A stretch of 12,490 nucleotides of DNA, from positions 1 to 12,490 of the forward strand of contig JAFGOU010000380.1 in assembly GCA_016926315.1 (NCBI GenBank). The letters run 5' to 3'. A model generated the notes under the pieces. That model was not told the origin of the DNA, ran no database searches, and worked only from the letters and a program-made list of their open reading frames with translations. Shown here one piece after another: positions 7,041 to 12,490 of the stretch. Both the position numbers and the translations under genes were made by a program. The first letter of the stretch is position 1. The number at the start of each line of letters is the position of its first letter. The DNA is from Chitinispirillaceae bacterium (GTDB lineage Bacteria; Fibrobacterota; Chitinivibrionia; Chitinivibrionales; Chitinispirillaceae).

Positions 7041-9434
7041 TTACCTATTAGTCACTGCTATCGAAATGCTTTTTTCATCATCAGCCGATGTAAAGTGTAC
7101 CAGGTAGCGTCCTGACGGCAGCCCGAGTTTGTTTATCGCAATACGGTAGCTTCCGGCAGGCAATGTTCGACGTATAGCCAGGACGGACTTTCCAAGAATA
7201 TTGTAACAGGTGATTCTCATGGCTGCAGGTCGCGGCAGCGTATATCCTAGAAAATCATTTTTCAGGTAGACTGCGGGTTTTATTGGCTTTGCGCCACCGG
7301 GTGATGCGGTTCGCGTCACTCCGACCTTACAGATTGCCAGGTTCGAGGATATCTTTCCGCCGGCCATAGAGAAATCTCCAGCGACATACATGTTGCCGAT
7401 GTCGTCAGCGGCCATGGCGAAAGCGGTGCCGTTCAATCCGCTGCCAAGAGCTGCCCAGGCGCTTCCGTTCCATTGAGCAATGTTGTTCGTCGGTACCGTG
7501 CCGGCCGCGGTAAAATCACCCCCGGCATACAGGTTGCCGTTGTCATCAAAGGTCAGGACTCTGACAATATTGTCCAGCCCGCTTCCGAGGGCGCTCCAGG
7601 TAGTCCCGTTCCATCGGGCAATACGGTTTGCGTTCACACCGCCCGCCGTGAAAAAATCGCCACCGGCGTATACGTTTCCATTGCCATCGAACGATAGGAC
7701 CCTGACATTATTGTCCAGCCCGTTTCCAAGGGCGCTCCAGGCGGTCCCGTTCCACCTGGCAATGTAGTTCGCGTTCGAGCCGCCTGCCGAGGTGAAGAAA
7801 CCGCCTGCATACAGATTTCCGGCATTATCGGTTGATAACGCCAGTACCCCTTTGTTTAACCCGGTGCCGAGGGCGCTCCACGCGTTCCCGTTCCATTTGG
7901 CGATATTGTCGGCATTCACGCTTCCGGCAGTAGTGAAAATTCCTCCGGCATACAGATCGCCCGCGGCATCAAGCGCAATGGAAAAGACGGTACCGTTTAT
8001 TCCGTCCCCAAGACGACTCCAGACTGTCCCGTTCCATTTGGCAATATTGGCCGCGCTTGTGTTTCCGGCCGTAGTGAAATCTCCTCCTGCATACAGATTG
8101 CCGGAGGTATCAAGCGCAACGGAAAAGACGGTACCGTTTATTCCATCCCCAAGACGATTCCAGGCGGTCCCGTTCCATTTTGCAATACGGTTTATGTTTG
8201 CGCCTCTAACGGTTGTGAATGCACCCCCGGCATACAGGGTACCTGAGTCGTCAACCGTTGCGCAACAAACGGCATCATTCATGCCGCTGCCCAAGGGGCT
8301 CCATACGTTCCCTGCCCATTTGGCAATACACCTGGCGCCAACGCCGTCAGCCGTCGTGAAACTTCCTCCAGCATACAGAGTACCGGTGCTGGTAACCACC
8401 ATGGCATTGGCTGAATTGTCCAGCCCGCTGCCGAAAGCACTCCACGCGCTTCCATTCCATTTGGCTACGTACTTCGCGCTAATGCCGCCTGCGGTGGTGA
8501 AATATCCTCCTGCGTACAGGTTACCGGAGCCATCGAGCGCCAGGGACCAGACATTGCTGTTCATGCCGCTGCCGAAAGCACTCCACACGCTTCCGTTCCA
8601 TTTGGCAATGTTGTTCGCGCTTACGCCGCCTGCAGTGGCGAAATATCCTCCAGCGAACACATTTCCTGAACCATCGACCGTCAGGGCCAATATATCGCCA
8701 TCCATACCCGAGCCGAGGGCACTCCAGGCGCTCCCATTCCATTTCGCAATGTGATTTCCTGTCACACTGCCCACAGTGGTGAAATCTCCGCCGACGTAGA
8801 CGTTTCCTGATGCGTCGGTCGCCAGACTATGCACCGAACGGCCATTCACGCCGGAGCCGAGGGCACTCCAGGCGCTCCCATTCCATTTTGCAACGCGATT
8901 CACTGTTACACCGCCTGCGGTGGTAAAATCGCCACCGGCATAGACGTTTCCTGAAGCATCGGTCGCCAGGGTCCTTACATAGGAATTCATTCCTGAACCA
9001 AGGGCGCTCCAGGTCCTTCCATTCCATCGGGCAACGTAGTTCGCGCTGACACCCCCGGCAGTAGTGAACCTTCCTCCTGCGTACAGGTTGCCGGATCGAT
9101 CAACTGCCAGTGCACCGACATAACTACCGGAACTGGTTATGCCTGAGCCGAGGGCGCTCCAGGAGCTCCCGTCCCATTTTGCCACGCGGCTCGCACTAAT
9201 GCCGCCCACAATCGAAAAGAATCCGCCGATATAAAGATTCCCGGAATCGTCCAGGGCCAAAGCTGAAACATCCCCGTCGTTTACGCCTGGAAATTGCCCC
9301 ATGCTCACCCAGTTCGCATCGGTTATCGTCGGGTTGCTTGCATGGCGCGTTTCAGGCGCACTTTCGGAAAACACGACGAAAGCGACGCAGACAATAAGAA
9401 TAGGGCAGGATAAAATAAAACAACGATTGTTCAT
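7041..9434 (-). CDS. Secreted 14-repeat beta-propeller-like protein with T9SS-like tail
   Basis: This is a 797-residue surface or secreted protein of unknown ligand. Residues 1 to about 26 are a signal peptide. Residues 42-705 are 14 tandem units of 46-50 residues, each running WSALGSG, a variable loop, LxxDxSGNLYAGGxFTTAGG, then xxxIAKWNG. Each unit has about the length of one four-strand propeller blade, so two seven-bladed propellers is a reasonable inference. Residues 706-797 form a C-terminal tail (YTLPRPAAMRITCYNILGK, then PSGRYLVHF and SIAVTNR) that resembles a T9SS type A sorting domain. AAGGA lies 9 bases upstream of the ATG. Units 8 and 9 are nearly identical in DNA, which shows recent duplication. 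Similar WNG/LYAGG repeat proteins occur in Bacteroidetes and Fibrobacterota and are usually called hypothetical or surface proteins. No catalytic motif is visible. Confidence 0.85.
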   Translation of the reverse strand: MNNRCFILSCPILIVCVAFVVFSESAPETRHASNPTITDANWVSMGQFPGVNDGDVSALALDDSGNLYIGGFFSIVGGISASRVAKWDGSSWSALGSGITSSGSYVGALAVDRSGNLYAGGRFTTAGGVSANYVARWNGRTWSALGSGMNSYVRTLATDASGNVYAGGDFTTAGGVTVNRVAKWNGSAWSALGSGVNGRSVHSLATDASGNVYVGGDFTTVGSVTGNHIAKWNGSAWSALGSGMDGDILALTVDGSGNVFAGGYFATAGGVSANNIAKWNGSVWSAFGSGMNSNVWSLALDGSGNLYAGGYFTTAGGISAKYVAKWNGSAWSAFGSGLDNSANAMVVTSTGTLYAGGSFTTADGVGARCIAKWAGNVWSPLGSGMNDAVCCATVDDSGTLYAGGAFTTVRGANINRIAKWNGTAWNRLGDGINGTVFSVALDTSGNLYAGGDFTTAGNTSAANIAKWNGTVWSRLGDGINGTVFSIALDAAGDLYAGGIFTTAGSVNADNIAKWNGNAWSALGTGLNKGVLALSTDNAGNLYAGGFFTSAGGSNANYIARWNGTAWSALGNGLDNNVRVLSFDGNGNVYAGGDFFTAGGVNANRIARWNGTTWSALGSGLDNIVRVLTFDDNGNLYAGGDFTAAGTVPTNNIAQWNGSAWAALGSGLNGTAFAMAADDIGNMYVAGDFSMAGGKISSNLAICKVGVTRTASPGGAKPIKPAVYLKNDFLGYTLPRPAAMRITCYNILGKSVLAIRRTLPAGSYRIAINKLGLPSGRYLVHFTSADDEKSISIAVTNR
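7320..9311 (-). repeat. 14 in-frame tandem repeats of about 141 bp inside the propeller gene
   Basis: The coding repeats have periods of 138-150 bp (mostly 141). Most copies have diverged in DNA while keeping the protein pattern. The clearest recent copy is the first part of unit 8 (8112-8162) against unit 9 (7971-8021), with 48 of 51 bases identical at an offset of exactly 141. This repeat region also creates a long antisense open frame (7792-8754) that is not a gene. Confidence 0.9.
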
Positions 9435-9480
9435 TGTCGTAGGTCCTTTATAAAAATGAATATCGTCAAGGGATTTGGAC

Positions 9481-9503
9481 CGAATAACCGGCTTGATTAT
9501 TCG
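9481..9503. repeat. Inverted repeat in the propeller-gene leader
   Basis: CGAATAA (9481-9487) pairs with TTATTCG (9497-9503), a perfect 7-bp stem with a 9-base loop. It lies in the leader between the promoter and the ribosome site, 47 bases before the ATG. It could be an operator, an mRNA-stabilising hairpin, or chance in AT-rich DNA. Confidence 0.4.
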
Positions 9504-9603
9504 TGAGGAGGGGGCAGGATAATACTCTTTTTCTTTACAGACCCTTGCACATCAGCCCATTTCCCCGCCTCAGCCGACCTTCTACGTAACAACCCTGATG
9601 AAT

Positions 9604-9632
9604 AATATACCCCATTCAGTGGGTTTTGTCAA
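9604..9632 (-). promoter_or_regulatory. Strong sigma-70-like promoter of the propeller gene
   Basis: On the minus strand TTGACA (9632-9627) and TATATT (9609-9604) are separated by exactly 17 bases. This is the same arrangement and the same hexamers as the GH31 promoter. The spacer holds a small imperfect inverted repeat (CCCA...TGGG). The start point would be near 9597, leaving a leader of about 160 bases before the ATG at 9434. Confidence 0.7.
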
Positions 9633-9857
9633 AAATAAAAGCGGCTGTTTCTGGCTTTTGGTTCACGCTCTCGAAAAAATGTTTTTCTATGCCGTTTTGA
9701 ACGAAAGCGGAAAAAATGAAGATGCGCAGCACGCTGGTGCTTTACCTATAATAATTATGCAAGTTCATCATACGTTATCGTATTTAAGAAATGGAGTACT
9801 TGGGGAAGAAGGGACCTTATTGGTCAGGTGACCCGATCATCGCTGTCCTGTCATGTA

Positions 9858-10601
9858 TCACCACCGCATCCTTCGCATCAACGCCTTGTGGGCCGCTACT
9901 CGCTTACGGTCCTGAAACAGCAGGATGAGGAGCACGCCGGCGGCGAATCCTCCTATATGCGCCCAAAAGGCCACGCCACCGCCTGATCCGGCAACTGAAG
10001 GAATGGCCCCGACGAGTTGCAGCAGGAACCAGTACCCGAGCATGAGCCAGGCGGGAAGGATTATTCTGGTAACGATCCCAAAGAAAACCAGTACATGCAC
10101 GCCGGCATTGGGGTAGAGGACCGCGTACGCGCCCATTACCCCGCCGATGGCCCCTGACGCGCCGACCATGGGAACGGTGCTTCCCGGATTCGAAAGCATC
10201 TGCGCTCCTGCTGCAGCCAGCCCGCAAAGAAGATAAAAGAGGAGGAAACGGATGCGTCCCATGGCGTCTTCGACATTATCACCGAACACCGATAAAAACC
10301 ATAGGTTGCCTATAATATGGAACCAACCGCCGTGCATGAACATATGGGAGACAAGCGAAAGCCAGTTGGGGTCGCCGTCGATGGTATACCGTATGCCCCT
10401 TCCCAGCGTCACGATCGTTCCGTCGGGAACGGTTCCCAGGAGTTCTCCGGGAATCAGACCGTAGGTAAGGGTGGAGCGGATGAGCGAACTCCCGGATCCA
10501 AGGCCCTGCACCAGAACCCAGACAGCGATATTGATTGCGATAATCGCCGTGGTGACGATTGATTTGTTGAGTGTCGGATTGTCATCGCGCAGGGGAAACA
10601 T
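9858..10601 (-). CDS. Rhomboid-family intramembrane serine protease
   Basis: This is a 247-residue inner-membrane protein of the rhomboid family (S54), which cleaves transmembrane segments of other proteins. Six hydrophobic segments are visible. The catalytic dyad is present: S149 in VGASGAIGG and H215 in FWAHIGGFAAG. The HGGWFHIIGNLWFL segment supplies H95 and N99, the oxyanion-site pattern. The loop after the first segment (about 33-80) is moderately long. MFPLRDDNPT is the usual start of this subfamily, which supports the ATG at 10601. There is no ribosome site before it. A TTGACT at 10641-10636 followed 17 bases later by a poor -10 (TTTGCT) would give an almost leaderless transcript. It lies 111 bp downstream of the lipoprotein gene. 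The substrate is unknown. Confidence 0.92.
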   Translation of the reverse strand: MFPLRDDNPTLNKSIVTTAIIAINIAVWVLVQGLGSGSSLIRSTLTYGLIPGELLGTVPDGTIVTLGRGIRYTIDGDPNWLSLVSHMFMHGGWFHIIGNLWFLSVFGDNVEDAMGRIRFLLFYLLCGLAAAGAQMLSNPGSTVPMVGASGAIGGVMGAYAVLYPNAGVHVLVFFGIVTRIILPAWLMLGYWFLLQLVGAIPSVAGSGGGVAFWAHIGGFAAGVLLILLFQDRKRVAAHKALMRRMRW

Positions 10602-10692
10602 GCCATGAAAATAGCAAATGTACCCGGAGGACGGCAGTCAAAAGAAAGGGAAGCTGCAGATCTTATGCCGCACTATAATAAAGGATATTATT

Positions 10693-10705
10693 CCGACCAG
10701 GTCGG
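10693..10705 (-). terminator. Short hairpin after the lipoprotein gene, weak terminator candidate
   Basis: CCGAC and GTCGG form a 5-bp stem with a 3-base loop, 8 bases after the lipoprotein stop codon on the minus strand. An A/T-rich stretch follows but not a T-run, so termination may be partial. Confidence 0.25.
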
Positions 10706-10712
10706 CTTAGGG

Positions 10713-11561
10713 TTAATACAGGACCAGTTTTCCCGAGGCGATGAAATTATTCTGTATCGTGAGTTCGATCTCCTGAGCAAACGTGTTGTCAGAACAGCCG
10801 CCGATAACGATATCACCATTCTGATTGAACTGGAGAGTGCCGCGATCAAGGGCTCTTTTAATGTCGATATTCTGAAACCAGCCTTTCGGATTATAGCGCA
10901 GTTCCAAATGGGTCGTATCGGTGGCTGACAGCGTAAAGATACCTCCGGCAAATTTATAGAATGGTGAGAAGCTTCGGTCGACATCTACAATGATCCTTCG
11001 GGTCTTGCCGTAGTAGGAGAACGTTCCTGAGAGGTACAGTTGCCCCCGGGAGGTCGTTCCGTAGGTACCTCTTGACTGCTCCCGCTTGAAAGAGAGCATC
11101 ATTCCGGTATATTTTGCCACTGGAAGATGGACCATTCCGGGATCGGGCACCACCTTTCCGGTCAGGCCGTTGCAGGTATACCCTCCGCCCGTCAGGATCA
11201 GACTCTGCGTATCGCAGGAAAGAAGCGGCGAACGATCACGTAATGACCTGAGCAGTTTCTCCGGGTTTTCCTCGGGATCAAGCATAAATCTGAAATCGTG
11301 GATGTTAAGAAGAATTTCTGAAACGGCGATCTTGAGGCCCGCCTGATCCGAAATCTCGATCGGCGGTTGCCGGTCGTTGATTGAGGTAAATTCAGCCGTT
11401 TCCATCGTACCAAGGGTTACTTCCGCCCGAAGGGCGACCGTGACCGAACCACCCGGATTTCCTGCGCCGGAACCACCGGCGAGATTATCGAGTGAGCAGT
11501 GCAAATAAAAAGACATCAGCGTAATGGCCGGCAATATCAATCTGAAAAACCGTGATTTCAT
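10713..11561 (-). CDS. Putative lipoprotein partner of the TIGR02147 gene
   Basis: This 282-residue exported protein has an unknown function. The N-terminus is hydrophobic and ends at C22 (SFYLHC|SLD). The Cys position fits a lipoprotein, but His just before it is not a canonical lipobox residue. A Gly-rich linker AGGSGAGNPGG follows (28-38), a feature I associate with lipoproteins encoded beside TIGR02147 genes in Fibrobacterota. The rest (about 40-282) is rich in beta strands, with three more Cys (in LLSCDT, YTCNGL and GGCSDN); I recognise no enzyme domain. Its ATG (11561-11559) overlaps the TGA of the upstream gene (11560-11558), so the two are translationally coupled, and AAGGA lies 6 bases upstream. 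It may be a cell-envelope sensor or substrate under the upstream protein's control, which is inference. Confidence 0.75.
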   Translation of the reverse strand: MKSRFFRLILPAITLMSFYLHCSLDNLAGGSGAGNPGGSVTVALRAEVTLGTMETAEFTSINDRQPPIEISDQAGLKIAVSEILLNIHDFRFMLDPEENPEKLLRSLRDRSPLLSCDTQSLILTGGGYTCNGLTGKVVPDPGMVHLPVAKYTGMMLSFKREQSRGTYGTTSRGQLYLSGTFSYYGKTRRIIVDVDRSFSPFYKFAGGIFTLSATDTTHLELRYNPKGWFQNIDIKRALDRGTLQFNQNGDIVIGGCSDNTFAQEIELTIQNNFIASGKLVLY

Positions 11562-12394
11562 ATTGTTTCCTTCCCGTTTTTTGAGAGAGGAAACAGCTGC
11601 ATGTTAACCTGAAAAATGCGATTGGCGTTTTTCTGGGTTTCAGCATAGGCCAGAAGCTCTTTCCAAAATGCCTCGAGACGTTTTTTAACCTCGCCATATC
11701 CTTCGTTTGAGATACCGATCGTCACCGAGCGGATATCGCGCTCCTCCGGTGGAAATCGTTCGATGGCTTCGCGGGCGAGACCCAACACACTTTTATGGTA
11801 GGTCGTAACAGCAACCGAAAGTACCTCTGAGGGGGTGCTGACGATCCGGTCGGTATGCACCCATCGGTTGTCACCCTCACTGCGGATGAGTCCCAGGGAA
11901 GAGAGGACTGCGATCCCTTTCTTAACCTTTGCCGGAGAGACGGGAGGAACAATTTTTTCCCCGATCCATGACGGATCACCGTTGTAATCATGGCGTACGA
12001 CCAGTTCCCGGATAACAGGGATATACCAGTGAGAAAAAAGTTCGTACTGGCTTTTATCGAGCGTCTGGATCTGTTTGTACTCTTTAGCGAGAAGAATCTG
12101 CTGGAAAAAACGATCTTTTTCTTCATGGGTTTTAGCATGGTCGAAATCGACAAGGTATTCGAAATAATTTCGCTCCTTGCGGGTAAGTTTAAGATTCTGA
12201 GACAGGGCATGGATGCCGGCTGATTGAATGTTCAGTTTTCGAGCTTGAATAAGCTGCAGGAAGTTGGGCGAACTGGATCCCGCCATTTTCGCGAAGGACC
12301 GGAAGGAGAAGGAGGGAGACTCCTCTTTAAGCGCCCTGAATAGATCGGTTAAATAATGACGGTAATCAAGATAGGTATAAATATTCACGTTCAT
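11558..12394 (-). CDS. TIGR02147 / DUF4423-family protein, putative regulator
   Basis: This 278-residue soluble protein belongs to the paralogous TIGR02147 family (DUF4423 core), abundant in Fibrobacter relatives and thought to be regulatory. It starts MNVNIYTYLDYRHYLTDLF, as family members do. Residues about 28-85 look like an XRE-type helix-turn-helix (SFRSFAKMAGSSSPNFLQLI, then SAGIHALSQNLKLTRKE). Residues about 115-185 look like a winged-helix segment (WYIPVIRELV, PPVSPAKVKKGIAVLSSLGL, RWVHTD). Residues about 195-272 are the conserved C-terminal region (SVTIGISNEGYGEVKKRLEAF, then FQVNMQLFPLSK). AAGGG lies 7 bases before the ATG, inside a possible hairpin. It overlaps the lipoprotein gene by 4 bases. 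No sensor or enzyme domain is visible, and DNA binding is predicted, not shown. Confidence 0.85.
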   Translation of the reverse strand: MNVNIYTYLDYRHYLTDLFRALKEESPSFSFRSFAKMAGSSSPNFLQLIQARKLNIQSAGIHALSQNLKLTRKERNYFEYLVDFDHAKTHEEKDRFFQQILLAKEYKQIQTLDKSQYELFSHWYIPVIRELVVRHDYNGDPSWIGEKIVPPVSPAKVKKGIAVLSSLGLIRSEGDNRWVHTDRIVSTPSEVLSVAVTTYHKSVLGLAREAIERFPPEERDIRSVTIGISNEGYGEVKKRLEAFWKELLAYAETQKNANRIFQVNMQLFPLSKNGKETI

Positions 12395-12401
12395 GTTGAA
12401 A

Positions 12402-12414
12402 CCCTTCTTAAGGG
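12402..12414 (-). promoter_or_regulatory. Hairpin that could hide the ribosome site of the TIGR02147 gene
   Basis: On the minus-strand mRNA, CCCTT (12414-12410) can pair with AAGGG (12406-12402) around an AAG loop. The AAGGG is the ribosome site, 7 bases before the ATG at 12394. A 5-bp stem is modest but could lower translation until opened. Confidence 0.35.
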
Positions 12415-12490
12415 CACCTCTAAAAATACATTTTCCGCTACGGCCCGCTGCGAATTCTACTGCGTGGCGTTGTGCTCAATCACCGAATCG
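12415..12490. other. Right-edge upstream region, possible repeat or IS-end remnant
   Basis: These last 76 bases lie upstream of the TIGR02147 gene. The minus strand reads TTTTTAGAGGTGCCC close to the gene, a string I have met near insertion-sequence or dispersed repeat ends in other bacteria. That is memory and not a match I can prove. No transposase, clear inverted partner or -35 is visible; a TATTTT at about 12425-12430 (minus) could be a -10. Confidence 0.2.

Larger units (their letters stand above)
9435..9857. other. AT-rich intergenic region between propeller and rhomboid genes
   Basis: This 423-base gap holds the propeller gene's promoter and leader, an inverted repeat at 9481-9503, and the 3' side of the rhomboid gene. 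I see no convincing terminator for the rhomboid gene. A 77-codon plus-strand frame (9598-9831) has no ribosome site and overlaps the minus-strand promoter, so I do not call it. Nothing else is recognised. Confidence 0.6.

Noticed and set aside
7792..8754. Long plus-strand open frame of 320 codons
   Set aside because: It is antisense to the repeat-rich propeller gene. Its own repeated pattern mirrors the WNG/LYAGG units, and it has no ribosome site or sensible protein features.
7320..9311. Regular 141-bp repeats as a possible CRISPR-like array
   Set aside because: The units are in-frame coding repeats with no conserved short repeat and unique spacers, and no cas gene is near.
9598..9831. 77-codon plus-strand frame
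   Set aside because: It has no ribosome site, resembles no family I know, and overlaps the strong minus-strand promoter at 9604-9632.
9822..9833. GGTCA-gg-TGACC inverted repeat near the rhomboid 3' end
   Set aside because: The 2-base loop cannot form an RNA hairpin, and it is too short and isolated to call an operator.
10605..10928. 107-codon plus-strand frame
   Set aside because: It lies mostly antisense to the lipoprotein gene, which has a ribosome site, a signal sequence and a coupled neighbour.

Overview
The window carries nine protein-coding genes and most resembles DNA from a member of the Fibrobacterota (Chitinivibrionia or Chitinispirillum-like, possibly uncultured). Three signs point there. 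A TIGR02147/DUF4423-type gene, a family strongly expanded in Fibrobacter relatives, is present with a partner lipoprotein. Two secreted proteins end in tails that look like type IX secretion (T9SS) sorting domains. The gene set also includes a secreted glycoside hydrolase and a beta-barrel-like outer-membrane protein, as expected of a Gram-negative polysaccharide user. The assignment rests on recognising protein families, not on a marker gene.

Layout. Positions 1-1546 (minus strand) hold two tandem UbiA-family membrane prenyltransferase paralogues, 5 bp apart; the second runs off the left edge. Positions 1547-1889 are a divergent intergenic region with candidate promoters in both directions and a possible 32-codon leader ORF. 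Positions 1890-6899 (plus strand) hold a secreted leucine-rich-repeat protein, then a near-consensus promoter (TTGACA-17-TATATT), a family GH31 alpha-glycosidase with a T9SS-like tail, and, 20 bp later, an unrecognised protein that looks like an outer-membrane beta-barrel. A strong hairpin-plus-T-run terminator at 6923-6952 closes this block and can work in both directions.

Positions 7041-9434 (minus strand) hold a secreted protein built from 14 tandem ~47-residue WNG/LYAGG repeats plus a T9SS-like tail. The count would fit two seven-bladed beta-propellers. It has its own TTGACA-17-TATATT promoter at 9604-9632. Positions 9858-12394 (minus strand) hold, in transcription order, a TIGR02147-family putative regulator, a lipoprotein joined to it by a 4-base ATGA overlap, and a rhomboid protease.

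How the genes may work together: the GH31 enzyme and its barrel neighbour are probably one transcription unit for using an alpha-linked sugar or xyloglucan-type side chain at the cell surface. The propeller and LRR proteins are probably surface or periplasmic binding or adhesion proteins. The TIGR02147-lipoprotein pair is the most interesting module, because the family is abundant in this phylum and its role is unsettled. No rRNA, tRNA, CRISPR array, phage gene or complete insertion sequence is visible.
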